64,000 bases of DNA, from the NCBI GenBank assembly GCA_028023455.1, contig JAQFVV010000284.1, positions 1,130,246 through 1,194,245 on the forward strand. Reading direction: 5' to 3'. Origin of the DNA: Epiperipatus broadwayi. Its lineage: Eukaryota > Onychophora > Udeonychophora > Euonychophora > Peripatidae. Under the pieces are notes generated by a model. That model made no database searches, had not been told where the DNA came from, and worked only from the letters and a program-made list of their open reading frames with translations. The position numbers were made by a program, and so were the translations under genes. Shown piece after piece: positions 10,457-23,435 of the stretch (position 1 is its first letter; each line of letters begins with the position of its first letter).

Positions 10457-13400
10457 TGTGTAAACAGCTTGTGTAAGCATAAAGAATGGTGATCATATGA
10501 TGTTTTGTGGTTTATTATCATTATACTAATAAATATTTTTTAATTGGAAATTAATTTTGTAGAAATCAAACTAATCTGGCATTTTCTTAATTTTTAGTAG
10601 CCAGCTCAAAATTAATCTTTTCAAAAACCAAACTAATCCATTTTATTTTATCAATCACTATCAGATGGCAGACACTTCTGAAGTCAAATACTGTAAATAT
10701 AAATAGAAACTCCTTTACATAAATTTAAAATAAATATATTTCATGAGCCATTTTAATTAATTCCAATTTGCACCTATTAACCTTTGTCCATCATCAAGAA
10801 GTATTGACAAATTAATGTTGACATTTATATTTTTAAATATATTTGTAAATGTATTTCTGGTTATTTATGAATTATTTAAGCAAAACCTAATATTAATAAT
10901 AAACATACAAAGCAACTATGTTATTAACTATATTTGTTGCCAAGATCCTTAGCAGATGATAAACATTAGTAAACAATATTTAGTAGAAATATGTGAATAC
11001 AAAAATATTTTCACTTTAACATTATATATTCATATAAAGACAATAATAAAATAACTAATAAAAATAGAATATTATACAGGTCTGCATAGTTGTTAATATG
11101 CATATATATATATATATGTATGTATGTTTTTATTTACTAAAAATATAATTTATTTAAAAAATTACACATACAAATTAAAGTAATTAATAAAAGAGTGAAT
11201 ACTATTCAATAGACAAAAAGTACATTATTTAAAATTAATGAAATAATTAAATTTTAAAGTTAATCAGAGAAGATTTCAGTAGCTAAAAGATTCTCACTAT
11301 TACATTAATACTAGTTTTAAAAACTATTATGCAACATTTAAGAAAAAAATGATTAAAGTTTACTAATTTTTTTTTTCAGTTTCTTTCTGCTTGCTATAAA
11401 AGTTGTTTTTGATAAATTGCAAAAAATACAGTATTTAAGTGATATTAAATTATTTGTAATTTTAAATTCTTCTCTTTTTTTCACGTAGGAAGAAGCCATT
11501 TGATAAAAATGAGATATTTTGTCACTGATTGCAGTTCTGCGTAGTAATTCTAACTTGAACTAGAAAATTACAATTTATTTTTTTTTTACAAAATTTTAAT
11601 TTTATATTTGTTTATTGCTTTTTTAAAATATTAATAACAATAATGGCCAGATTTTAAGGCTGTGGATATGGTAGCCCCACTAAACATTTTACTCTACTAA
11701 TAAAATATTTTAATCTACTATTAAGTAGTTTAATTGAATAAGAAGATGGTCAATTGCTTTGTAAGAGAAAATTATCAACTGAAAGAAGACTGCATGGTGC
11801 TGCATTCAGTGTGATTCTATTCTTCCAAATTCTTTAAATGTATCAATAAAAGATTAATAATTATTAAAAATCATTTTGTTCATTAATATATGTACCCATT
11901 TTATCAGTGCTCATGCTTCAATGTTGGATTCTAAAAGTTCAGTTTTATTCCTTGTTGAATAATATTATTACATAACTATTTTTTGATTCTTGCAAAATTT
12001 AAAATTGTAGTTGAAGTTTGTGAAAAATAATATTAATAATTCTATGAACTTCAACAGCCTGTAGATTTGTAATTTCTGCACAACACAGTACTAATTATGA
12101 TGAAATTTTACTAACAAAATGAACTTGCTATAAAAAAAGCATGGATGTATTTGTAATCAAAATAGTGCCATCTACTGGTCTATATTTTAACTTAATACAA
12201 TAAATAAGATGGAATTATTAATGTAAAATTAAAATATTGGTAGAAAAATTGATATTCATTCATTAAAAGTACCTGCTATTCCTGATAAATTTCAACATTT
12301 GTTAAACACTAAAATTTCCAATATGGATTTTTAAGTTTGCATATGATAGGCATAAAATTCCTCTAATAATATTTTGTTGTAGAATTAAATAAGGTTTTTG
12401 AATTTATTAAAGAGATAAATCCTGATTGTTTTTCCTGCTAATAATTGTATTATTAATAACATGATTAAAGGAAGACATACATTATTTATTAGACAGAATA
12501 GTAAAATAAATACAGAACTCTCATTGACTGATAAGAAAACGTAAAACTATTTGTTAGATTAAAATTGTAAAAAAGATATAATAATTTGTTTATATGAATC
12601 ACTTAAGATTGTTTGACAAATTGCAATTAATATTATAGACTTGAAAAATGTTATTATAAACCTATTGAAACAGTAGGTAGTGATTTTTTATGTAATATTT
12701 ATAATATTATTAACATGAATAACGTTTTAAGAGTAATTGTTTTTACTCTTCTCTAGAGTAATATACTGCAGTCTTATCAAACAAGTTGATGCCAGATAGC
12801 AATGTTATACTATATCCATTCTCAATTTGATTTCTGGCTTTTTTTTCATAAGTGATAACTAGAATTCAAAGTTAAAACAAATGCATTCATATATCTAGAA
12901 AACACTTTTTATTGCTTTATAATATTCAACTTAATATCTAAAATTAAAAAAATTATAATGTCTTAAATTTACTTGACATATATATAATTTAAAATAGCTC
13001 AATTTATGACAAATATGGGTCCCTTTTATCCTTTGCTTTAGATTAGATGACTATAGTATGATGAAGCTAACCTCTGTTGGAAACATAAATAAACATATAA
13101 GAAAGTCATATGATATTATTGATAGTATTAAGCATCATTTGAATAATAATACAAAAATCCAGATAATAGTATTTAAATATACACTCTCCCCAATGATTTA
13201 TTTAGATTTTACTACCTATTTTCAGCATGATGAAGTTAAAACAGCCTTTTAGATTGATAAAATGAAATTCACAAGTCCTTATCGAATATTTAGAGAAGTT
13301 TTAAAGTATGATGATGATGTATTAAATGCTCGAGACAATCAGAATTTTTTTTATAAATACATGAACTTACAAATTGATAAAATATAATCATAAAGATGCA

Positions 13401-16400
13401 TTTAAAGTTTCAATTTAAAAAAGTAGTGGATAAAGAAGATTGAAATAATTCTTTTAGACTATCATTGTTATTCACTATGGCAAAAACATTTTTAAAACTT
13501 TTATCATAATGGTTGGTTTTAATCATAAATAAGTGACTCATTTTGGTATTAGAAAGCAAAAAAAAATATTAACATGAATTTTATTGATGGGAAGATGCTA
13601 ATATATGTATATATAATATAAAAAGACGTAATATATATATATTGCTTTTAAAAATTTGGTTAAACATATCTATCGGTTAATTGAAATGTTTTGTTAAATT
13701 GATTGAAATTTGTTTTTTAATCTTAAAGCTTGATAATGCTGCATAACTTATTTATGACAAATAAAAGAAAACGTTAGTACTCACATTAAAAAATCGGAAA
13801 CATTTCAAATAAAAAGTGTAATTAGATAGATATGTGCATGAGTTTAAATTTTATTGTCCTATTTTTAAGACAGTAATTTTTGGAACATTTTATAATTAGT
13901 TTCACAAATCAGGAATTAAGATACAATATACAATAAAAAGTGAAATTTTCATTTAAACACATTAAAGCCAAAAACAAATATTTCATTTTCTTAGTTATAC
14001 AGCATTAGAAAATTTTAATAGTGTTCAATGATATTTTAAAATATGATAGAAATAGCCAATTTTCTTTCATTTGCTGAATTTTATCATATTGAATTTAGTA
14101 TTGTAAAAACATATGTATTGGATAGGTAAAATGAGAAAATAATATTAGAATATAATAGAGAGCTACAAATAATGAATAGTGTTAGATGTCTTTTAGAGAA
14201 AAAAAATGTTGCAGAAGTGAAAAGATAGCATCATAAAACTTTACAATCAAACTTTAGCATTATTATGTGACATGTGAAAGTATATTTACATTGCACATAT
14301 TAGTTTGTATAGTCTTAGAATAATCTTTTAATTTTTAGTCCCTACATCTTTCTTTGTTTCTAATCCCCCCCCCCCATAAGTTTGAATGGCCATATTTACA
14401 TATGACTAATAATGTTAATGAATGAATATGTTTATAAAAATGATAAAATTTACATGTAAAATAAATAGCACAAATTTATGTAAATTCATTTTTTATTCAA
14501 AGCACAAATATTGCCATAAGTCAGTTTTAGAAACAGAGATAAAATCATAAGAAATGGATTAGAAATACTATTTAGATATTTAGAACTAAAAAGATATTTA
14601 CAAAAAAAAGAAAACATTTGATATAGTTGAATGTTTTACCAGGGCCCTTCCCCTCCCTGACAAAAAAAATATTCAATTCATATATAACTTTATTGGATAT
14701 ATATTGTACTAATGTAATAAATAATCTCCAGAAGGTGGAATATCACTTTTAAAAGCTATATCCAAGATAAAATTGGAAGAATTTTTTTTTAAGTGAGAGA
14801 ATTAAAAGTAAATTTAAAATATTTGGAAGGTTGCACTATACGAATGAAAATAAATTAATAAAAATAATGCTTAATTGGATTATGTAGAGAAGAAAAGTTA
14901 GTGATAAACAATGTATTTCCGTATATTTACATAAGAAATGTTATAGACATGTAGAAAATATATTACATCATATTATTGTGAGGAGTTGGAAAAATAGATG
15001 TCCGTTGAGAGAGTAAGAGTTATGAAAAATGTTTCTGAATAATATATATATAAGAATAAAATCATATAAAAAATTAAAGATTATATGTTATCTCTAGGGA
15101 AGACAAAAATACAACAAGAGTTCGATTGTATATGTATTATCTTGGCTAACAGGGTTTTTATTTAAATAGAAGCTATTTTCTTCACATCGGTTTTGCAAGA
15201 TCCAAGTGATAAATCAAAGACATGATAGAACTATTAAAATTCATTCATCATATATAACATGACTACTATAAGGAAAAATTAAGGCAAACTGATGTGACAA
15301 TTTAGATGCATTTGAAGATATTATTTATGATGATTGAAACAATAATAAAAGTTTCTATATTTTTCTGTTCAATGTTTTATTATACATAATAACACTTTTT
15401 TGTTATATTTACTTTTCTGCAATTTCCATATTTTATTATTTCATTTCAATCAACTTCAAAAATTGCGTAAAAAATTTGTACAAATATAAACATTTTTACA
15501 TATTTATTTTCTTATATTTTATATCTTGCAAATTAAAAGCTATATATTAAAAATTCATAATATTATTTGTGCACATATTTCAAATAAAATTGTAAAAACT
15601 AATGTTTATATATATTTTGAAGTTGATCAGTTTGTCTTAAACATTGCATTTAATAAAGATTCATGACACATTTAATTAACTGATCATAAAGCATTAAATA
15701 TGTACATAATGCACAACTTATATGCTTACTCACATAATACATGGGTGTATATATGTAGGTAAAAAGATATATTATAACAGTTGTGCTATCACATGAATCA
15801 GCATGGAAATGAGCTTTAACCAGTTTGAATACTCTATATAAAAAGGTGATATCCTTGGTTTGGATTTATAAATAGTTTGATTTAGTTATTTTAAACCATA
15901 ATGCAGCTTGTGAATGTTGAGTATATAACCACTACTCAGATGGTTCATGATCTTTTCACTAGAATAAAACAATGTGTCACCATCAAAACATCACATGAAA
16001 AACATTTCATATGCCTACATATGTTGTTAACAATAGTAGCAAATTCTCCATACAGTAGTGTCATCAAGTGCAAATATTAGTAATCAATGAATGAAAGAAG
16101 GTTTGTGCATAAAATCCCTATCTAGTGCTTACTCATCCAATATCCCTAAATTAGTTTCTAGCTTGTGGCTTTCATCATTGAGGAATCTTGAATTTGAGAG
16201 AACTCCTATATAGGGAGTTTGTTACTGTTGTAAAATGAAACAGTAGTGTGTTAAATTCAATTGTCTTATTTCTATTTTTATCAAATAATCAATTCAAAAT
16301 GTCATGTAATAATGATTTTCATTATGGAGTTTATATATTGTGTATTTTATTAAAAAAAACATTTTATTATTCTGGACTATAATTACTTAATTAATCAATC

Positions 16401-17787
16401 TCACCCCAGGTGTCATCAAGTTACTTATGAATTTGAATTTATAACTTGAACCCTGTTTTACATTCTACTATTTGAGAATTATATGTGCTTTTTGATAAAT
16501 ATGCAACAATTTTTAAATAATATAATACAATCTAATAGCACATAATTTCATTAAGGCATTACGTTATCATCATTTCACCATCTATTTTCTCTTTGGCTGG
16601 ATTTTACCATATCACAACATTTCTTTATTCATTCAGGTTGAATTGGTGATGAACAGTATTCTTTCTATTAAAAAAATAGTCTTAAAGGTGAATTAAAAAC
16701 AGCAATAAATAATTTATTAAATCTTAACTTCCAATTAAATTTCAAAGCAACTTACAAACTTATATAAATGGTATATAAAAATAGTTAAAACTTGATATCC
16801 TTATAACCTTACTTTAGCAAGTTATATTAATTACTTTTAAGTTTTTTAATAGTTGTACAAAAAATATGTTTGCAAAACAAATAACTGACATTTGTTTTTC
16901 TGGTCCTATTATTTTTCCATACAATCCATCACTGAATATTTGATAGACAAAGTGTAATTTTAAATTAATGAGTATCAAAATCCAATCAATTTGATAATAC
17001 AAAATGAAATTTGAACAAAAGATTAACAAGTGTATATCAACATCACAATAATAAAATTTCTAAGGGTGAATATTTTGTTCAAACATTCATACATATTTCA
17101 AACTCACATTCTTTTAATTCATTTGATAGTAAGCAAATAATATCTCATCGCGTATTCGATTTTTAGAATCAAAACATTTTACTTCTACGAACTCTTAATA
17201 CATATTGCTACCTTTAAACAATAATAATTATTCTCTAAATACAATAGATACCCTTTTTAGTATATTTTTAATTAACATGTGTGGCTACTAATGTTATTAA
17301 ATTGGGGGAAATGATCTTCTGTCTATTAAGCTCTCAAATAATTTATAACTAATGGCTGACACTCTTGGTAAATATTATCCTATCAAAATATCATGATTCT
17401 TAAAACGTACTTAAACGTATTTATCATCAGTTTCAATAATGCTTTCATAGACTATACTTATAAGCAGCATTTAAAATAACAGAAACCCATAAATAAAATA
17501 AATTTTATCATTCATGAATTCAAATAACAAACGGTAAAGTAATATTTAAATGTCAGGCACCCAAATCAAATAAATAAAATAATCATCCTCAATTATTAAG
17601 CATTATTTATGAAATATCTTAATTAAATGTTTTTATATATAATTATTTGTATTGAAAAACATAATCAAATTATTGATTGCAATATTAAATTTAAGCAATT
17701 TAATAATTGTTTGATCATGTATACAATATTGAAATACGTACATACATATGTAAATCCACACGCACATACACATTGTCATTCTTTTTA
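10457..17787. other. Long AT-rich region without a recognisable gene
   Basis: Short frames such as 13058-13252 are isolated and not recognisable. Scattered simple tracts occur, including (TA)n near 11104 and an 11-nt C run at 14365-14375. I see no RNA gene, no transposon ends and no clear tandem array. Confidence 0.5.
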
Positions 17788-17828
17788 TCTTAATTTAGAT
17801 TAATATATGATTTTTTTCCCCTTTAGTA

Positions 17829-18261
17829 CAGGCTTTTTCATACCTGCACTCAAATATGTAATATATAGGCGGTTTGAACTCACATGTTTACATGGTTAGG
17901 ATGAGAAGGTTAGTACCAATGTGGACTTTGAATGATCCATCATCAGATTTTTAATGAAATGGACAGCTGAAAAGTTGTGGGGTGGATTGGATTGAACCTG
18001 TCCATTAAAGTATGAAGATTGGCTATCTTAATATAAGATGAGCATTGATTGTATATATATCTGGAGATGATAATCTGGACCAAGTGGCGAGTGCTGGTTT
18101 AGCACAAAATACATCTATTGGGGATTATTTATCTTTTCCAACATGTGTGTGATCAAGTGTGTCAGCAGTATAAGATAGCGTGGATAGCTGAGAGTCATGT
18201 GAAAGTCTGAGTTCAAACCCCTTATATATTATATATTGGAATGCAGGTGTGAAAAAGCCTG
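17829..18261 (+). mobile_element. MITE-like unit 1 with ~44-bp terminal inverted repeats and TA flanks
   Basis: The left end caggctttttcatacctgca is matched by the reverse complement of the right end, caggctttttcacacctgca. The match continues through an AT-rich stretch to ggtttgaact at both ends. The dinucleotide TA borders both sides (17827-17828 and 18262-18263), as in Tc1/mariner-type insertions. There is no transposase, so this would be a non-autonomous element. The second unit of the dimer lacks the outer caggc end. Confidence 0.7.
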
Positions 18262-18577
18262 TACTGTAGGAAAAATATATTAAAATATAGTGATGTAAGG
18301 TCTGCCCATCCCTTGTATATGTATGTAAATGGATTATGTCCTGTACATGAGGGTTCAGAGTGACTTATAGTCAACATGGGTGGGATGAGAAGGCTTTGAG
18401 TGTTCCATCATCAGATATTGTCAATGAAACAGACAGCTTAAGAGTTGTGGGGTTGAGTAGATCGAAGCCTGTCCATTAAAGTATGAAGATTAGCTATGTT
18501 AATATTTGCTGAGCATTGATTGTATATGAATGTGGAGATGATAATTTGGACCAACTGATGAGTGTTGGTTTAGCATG

Positions 18578-18580
<3 letters not shown>

Positions 18581-18640
<60 letters not shown>
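18581..18640. repeat. (TA)n microsatellite inside MITE unit 2
   Basis: About 30 TA units stand where unit 1 has a short non-repetitive stretch (aaatacatctattgg), so the tract expanded inside the repeat copy. Confidence 0.95.
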
Positions 18641-18644
<4 letters not shown>

Positions 18645-18814
18645 TGATTATTTATCATTTATCTTTTCAATATGTGTGTGATCAAGTGTGTCAGCAGTAT
18701 GAGATAGTCTGATAGTTGAGGGTCATGTGAAAGTCTGAATTCAAACCCCTATGTCTTAATTTAGATTGTAAATTATATTTATTTTTACTAAACTTTAAAT
18801 AAAGTTTACATTTT

Positions 18815-19230
18815 TGTTTATAAGATCAACTGCTCTGACCCTATTTGTTTAAAGGTATACTAGGGGATAACCTGCACCAACTTGTCTACTAAACTTGCCC
18901 AATGTACTTATCTATTTAACTGTGCTAGAAAAAACACCAAATATTCTTCCCTTTTTATCAATCATGAATTGCTATTAGGTCATAACTTTGCTCTTTCTAT
19001 GGCTGACATCATTTGTTTAGAGCATGGCAATCGAAAGTGAAAAATTAAAGATACTTTGTCAATTCCATGTCATCAGTAAAAAAGACTCTAACATCCCTCT
19101 TTTTAAAAATGGTACTTATAGCCTCCTCACTTCTCATTAATATGTAAATTCACTTTTGAATATTCATTTTGATCTTGATCCAATTTATTATTCAACACTT
19201 ACATTATTTATGGATGACAACCCCCCCCCT
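18815..19230 (+). pseudogene. Decayed protein-coding sequence, family not recognised
   Basis: Reading aagatcaactgc onward gives about 85 residues with four spaced cysteines, broken by two stops. A shifted frame near 19070 continues with KDSNIPLFKNGTYSLL and, after another stop, FDLDPIYYSTLTLFMDD. The amino-acid composition looks protein-like compared with the surrounding AT-rich noise. I do not recognise the family. It ends just before the hAT element at 19262. It may be a relic of a mobile element. Confidence 0.3.
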
Positions 19231-19694
19231 TTTATTATGCTATGATTATGATACTATATGGCAGCGTTTCCCAACCTTTTTTGGCTCGTGTACCACTTGG
19301 TAGTACATCACGCTAAATTGTACCACTTTGTAAAAATGATTGTATTTCGTGAAATTTGTTATTGCAAGTATGTTATTTTATTTGCATTATAAATATTATA
19401 GGGTGACAATGTATGTATTCACATCTCATAATGAGACAAATTACATTGAAACACGCCTAAATGTCATGCCAGATTATAAACTCACTGAAATTATAAACTC
19501 ACTGTAACATATTTATATGTATGAGTTTGTTCAAAGTTTCATATTTTTTCAAAAATAATTTATTAAAGATTACATTATTACATTAAAGGTTATTTGGTAC
19601 ATATTTTGTTCAAAGTGTTTTCTCATTCCTTCATTTGGTTTTCCCAAATTTGACTCTGTTTTCTCTTTTTCGGAGCATCTTGCTATTGGTTGGG

Positions 19695-19958
19695 CTATGG
19701 AGAGGATAAATCCAGCATGTCCCAAGTCATGGTAAAAATAACCTTAGGGGTTATCAGGCTATCTCTTGTTCTTGTTTTCTTTATATTGTTCAGCATGAAG
19801 TTAATAGGATTAAAATTTTGATGACTAAATACTAGCTTACATCTAGTAATCCACAATAGATGATCAAGAATTAATGAGAGTCTAATTTCTGGATATGATC
19901 CTTTTCTGATACATTCTTTCAAATTAAATAATTTAGATTGATTTGCGATCCGACTCAT
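19695..19958 (-). pseudogene. C-terminal fragment of a Tx1/L1-like LINE ORF2
   Basis: The frame contains an IRL...W..RC..VF block (IRLSLILDHLLWITRC), followed by a lysine-rich helix and then TMTWDMLDL. The block has the same spacing as the C-terminus of the LINE at 54473-54530 (IRLATFINFSIWSVRC), where a QTW motif follows similarly. Only the last 85 or so residues are present, as expected for a 5'-truncated LINE insertion. It lies inside the limits of hAT-1, in the 3' part of that element, so it probably inserted there. No target duplication was identified. Confidence 0.6.
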
Positions 19959-20060
19959 TATTTATCTACTATTTTGTCATATTCGTTTACTAATAAATGG
20001 TTTTAATAAAAGCACAATTATAAAAAAAACAATTAATATATTTTCTTATCATAATCAAAT

Positions 20061-20615
20061 TTAATGAGATCTTTGTGCTTGTTTCGAACAACATAATTTT
20101 TTGAAATTTGGTTCAAAAGATGGGAGGTATCCCCTTAAGTCTACAGCTGCGTTTAATCTGTTTCGATACTTATTTTTTTTAAAAATATTTGAAGAAAAAG
20201 CTCTTCCTACTAATTCCGTAATAGTAAACGGTAATAATAATTTAAGAGCTTTCTCAGAAAGTTGTTCATATTCTTTAATGTTTAACCAAAAATTAATTAG
20301 ATTGTGTCATTTGAATTCTAATTGTAAAGTTCTGTCACATGTTAATTCTATTAAATTTTCTTTATTCTTTATTGATAATGATGTAGCTCTTTCTAAATTT
20401 TCTGTATAGAAGGGGTTTGAAAGCCAATTATCATTTACGTTTTCGGGTTTTGGAAAATATTCCATGAAAGACAATTTTAATCCTGTTAAATGTGCTATTA
20501 TATTTTCTGGTATATCTTGAGACAGACTAACCTTATTTTCAAACAAAAAAATATGTAGAGTTTCGAATACTTCCAGTTGAATGTTTTCGATACTTATATA
20601 TATTACTGTTTCCAA
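20061..20615 (-). pseudogene. hAT transposase C-terminal region (SCAND3/ZBED-like)
   Basis: The minus strand encodes about 185 codons with one in-frame TGA at 20307-20309. Motifs in order: LKLSFMEYFPK, WLSNPF, ENLIELTCD, then after the stop FWLNIKEYEQLSEKALKLL, KYRNRLNAAVDLRGYL and finally a KQAQRSH ending with a stop at 20061-20063. These are typical of the insertion-domain end and the hAT dimerisation domain of SCAND3/ZBED-type transposases. The upstream frame is closed close to 20618, so BED finger and DDE residues are absent. The protein would be non-functional. Confidence 0.85.
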
Positions 20616-20861
20616 AAATCTAATTTCTTAATCATACTTTCAATTTTACCATTAACATTAAAGATCGTTATCGACTGTACATGTTAACAACTTTACCGTA
20701 TAATATTATTAATTAAAATAATTTTTATGAATTATAGGAAAAAACGTTTCTATGATATTTGTATGATTTAATTTTTTTTTTTTTATGTCCGCCATTATTG
20801 ATTATTTTTCGTGTACCACCAACCAGCAACTCGCCACAGGTTGGGAAATACTGCTATATGG

Positions 20862-21045
20862 CATAGAAAGTATTTATCTTCAAATAAATTATTTCATATT
20901 TCAAATCCAAACCTATTTAGTCATTAAATGTTTTAACATTTGCTTATTCATTATTTTATAAATGGGAGAGAGGTGAACTCAAGATTAATGGATTATATGA
21001 TATAGCTTTCTCTTCCAGTGTTCAAACTTTTTACAAATTTATAAG
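20862..21045. other. Short spacer between two hAT elements
   Basis: AT-rich, with no feature seen. Confidence 0.4.
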
Positions 21046-23200
21046 CAGTGGCGGCTAAAAATTACAGTTTGTGGGGGTGCTGCTTCAGAAAATGTTTATT
21101 CATTGTTTTAATATTGTGTAAAATGAAACAATTATATAAAAAAAACTTTATACATAAACTTGATAAAATCCTAAAGAAAATAAATGTTTTTTACTTACTA
21201 ATAGCCTAAATAGTTACAGTACAAACTTGATCCATTCATTTAAAAAACAAAATCCATTCTTGTTTTACTTGGCATGAAAAGATTAATAAGTTTCTTCTTG
21301 ATCTCTGGATGTCTGTTTAGAAATTTTTTTCATTGAAAGCACTGCAAATGCATTTAGTTTTTCAGGATTTATAATAACTCTTAGAAAAGTTTTTATTCTT
21401 TTCAGTGTTGAAATGCAGCATATTCCGGCCCTGAGGTAATCATGGGAATTGTCAAGAGGATTTTTTTATCAGTTTTGCAATTTTATTAAGAACATAATCT
21501 ACATTGTTTTCCAAGATAAATTTCTGTTGCTCAATTAATTTGCAATATTCATGCATATTGGATCTACAATAGAATACTTTTAGTTCAGTTTCAAGCTTTT
21601 CTTTGTCAAAAGTCATGTGATCCATTTCAGTGGTCAGTGCTATTTCTTCTGTAGGCAGTTCATTCTTAAAACTAATGAAGCTTTTCTTGTTGAACAATTT
21701 AATAGCTACTAAGTGTTTAGTGGAAGAATATCTTATCATTATATCAATACATATACCATCACACACTTCCTTAATTTCTGTCATGAGTGTCTTTGAAGAA
21801 TTCTCACCATGCTTTAAGTTTCTTAGTGCTAAAACAGCAGTTTTGAAATCTGATATTCATTGGCTTCAAACTCTAATTTTTCAAGATTGTATTTGGTTGT
21901 AAATTACTTTAACATGAGGCATAATCTTATGAAAAAGTTTTAACCAAAATATGAAGTTATCATTATTCAGGTATTTCAAAGCTCCTGTTGTTTCGGCAAA
22001 GATTTGACCTATATTTAATATTGACTGAATTTTAGTAAGGAAGCTTTTTAAGAATCTCCAAATTTTTATGAATGCTGTTTATGGTTTGAATGTTAAAGTT
22101 CTATCTTGTGAGGATGGATATGAAATGATGTCCTCCATATGCTTCTTGAAAATGAATACACATTTCAGTGATATTGAGAAAAATGTCAGAATAACCAAAA
22201 TGTTAGAGAAAAATATGTTTGTGTTTCATGTAATACTTGCTACATTTCTCATTCTTAAATTAAGTTGATGTGCAAACAGTAAATGAAATATGCACTGCTG
22301 TAAACTGCTTTTATTTATGCTTGAACTCATGCTTTTTTGCCTTTCATTATATTTACATCAATCAAATCTCTGAGCTATCAGTTTTTGTTGATTTCCTTGA
22401 AGGATTATGTCTAATTGTTTTAGAATATATTTTGATATGCTGTCTGAAGTTTGATATTCTGGAATAAAAAATCCTGAAAAATGTTTAAACATTTCTCCAT
22501 CTAACATGTGCCATAGAACAATGATCATTTAAGTGTCATCTGAAGCATATGTTGTATCACCACCTATGACAGTTACAAAAAAGCTCTAATTTCTGCTCTT
22601 ATCTCCTCATGGTATATTTATAGAAGTCATGTGAGTATCTCACTATAAAGACTGTACTGGTTTGAGTGACTTTTTTCAAAACTGGACCTAATTTAGATGC
22701 AAATTTATTAATCTTCTAAATATTCATGGATTTACTAAATTATTGTTTTCATCATATCCACATACCACAAAAGAAAATACTGTTTATTATTATGAATAAA
22801 GTTTCATGGTTTTTTTTTAATTTTTGTGTCATGTTTATTGATTGAAAGTCTGTATGCTTCCTAAGTTTCTTCTTAATACTTACATTTCCAACGTGACAGT
22901 GAAATCACATTTTCAGCATTCTTCTTTGACTTCTCATGTTTTTCAGTTTCTTCTTTTATTTTGTTTACATTTCTAAAACTGTCTTTTGTCCATGGTATAT
23001 TACTTCCAAACAGCAAACACAGCAAGCAAAACAATGCATTTTTACTTCAAATCTGGAAAACTAACTTTTCCATTGGTACCATTCAGAATTAAAACTACAG
23101 ATATACTTGTCATTATTGCTTATTCCTGACTGAGAGATTTAATTATCAGGTGTTGAACAGCCTCTTTTCTTAACTGTAACTTTCTCATGAAGAGACAACT
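21046..23200 (-). mobile_element. hAT transposon 2, decayed, one end visible
   Basis: The left end cagtggcggctaaaa is a hAT-style terminus, and a decayed transposase is read leftward from about 23160 to 21283. I could not find the matching right terminus or an 8-bp duplication of tttataag, so the right limit is an estimate. The copy carries many stops and frameshifts and is much more eroded than hAT-1. Confidence 0.65.
21283..23160 (-). pseudogene. hAT transposase relic, TTF-finger/ZMYM1-like
   Basis: Pieces in order on the minus strand: a cysteine cluster FCLLCLLFGSNIPW followed by a HEKS-like block near 22900-23060, as in TTF-type zinc fingers. Then a region matching the hAT core (VTVIGGDTTYASDD near 22560, a GFFIPEYQTSDSI block, and FAHQLNLRMRN near 22260). 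Then a 110-codon open stretch at 21452-21784 (ELKVFYCRSN ... IAKLI) ending in ILLTIPMITSGPEYA. After a frameshift comes the dimerisation motif STLKRIKTFLR, finishing with a stop at 21283-21285. The order and content fit ZMYM1-like hAT transposases. Numerous stops make it a pseudogene. Confidence 0.75.
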
Positions 23201-23435
23201 TTGAAAACCTAACCTGTTAAAGTTCACTTACAATCACAGAACTAATTTCTTGGGGATGCAAGGATGCCATAGTTAAATTATTTCAATTTTCTGCAAAATA
23301 AAAGAACCAACAAATTATGCTGGAGGCATAATAATAATCTGATTCTACACTTTATCACATCCAAGAATATGATATACAGTTTTTAAGCACAAAAACTGAG
23401 TCAAAAAGAAGCCCTACTTTACACATACATAACAG

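Larger units (their letters stand above)
17788..18767 (+). mobile_element. Tandem dimer of a MITE-like repeat between 14-bp direct repeats
   Basis: Two related units of about 400-450 bp lie head to tail (17829-18261 and about 18298-18750). They share long blocks, such as gtccattaaagtatgaagat, atgatcaagtgtgtcagcag-like text and gagtgctggtttagca. The same unit order recurs on the minus strand at 60410-61050. The pair is bounded by an identical 14-bp word, tcttaatttagatt, at 17788-17801 and 18754-18767, which looks like a target duplication for the whole dimer. No coding capacity is seen. What mobilised it is unknown. Confidence 0.65.
19254..20861 (-). mobile_element. hAT transposon 1 with perfect 8-bp target duplication
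   Basis: The left end cagcgtttcccaacc and the reverse complement of the right end, cagtatttcccaacc, are terminal inverted repeats of hAT type. Similarity runs on to gtgtaccac near both ends. The octamer ctatatgg flanks both sides exactly (19254-19261 and 20854-20861), so the element body is 19262-20853 (1592 bp). The body holds the C-terminal third of a transposase on the minus strand (20061-20615). A Tx1-like LINE tail on the same strand (19695-19958) lies between the transposase stop and the left end. The N-terminal zinc finger and the catalytic core are missing, so this copy cannot act alone. Confidence 0.9.

Noticed and set aside
12160-12190. gtgccatctactggtc as a possible transposon end
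   Set aside because: No inverted partner, duplication or coding sequence nearby. A single word is not sufficient.
13058-13252. Plus-strand 64-codon frame in the 10.5-17.8 kb region
   Set aside because: No recognisable motif, isolated, no neighbouring exon-like sequence, and immediately followed by stops. Not strong enough to call.
18205-18220. gtctgagttcaaaccc as a tRNA B box in the MITE family
   Set aside because: The nearest A-box-like word is only about 15-20 nt upstream, too close for a pol III promoter. The same word also lies in the inverted ends of unit 1.
20101-20409. Plus-strand 102-codon frame
   Set aside because: It is the mirror of the hAT transposase C-terminus, which is clearly on the minus strand.
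22068-22467. Two adjacent plus-strand frames
   Set aside because: They overlap the minus-strand hAT-2 transposase relic and have no motif of their own.
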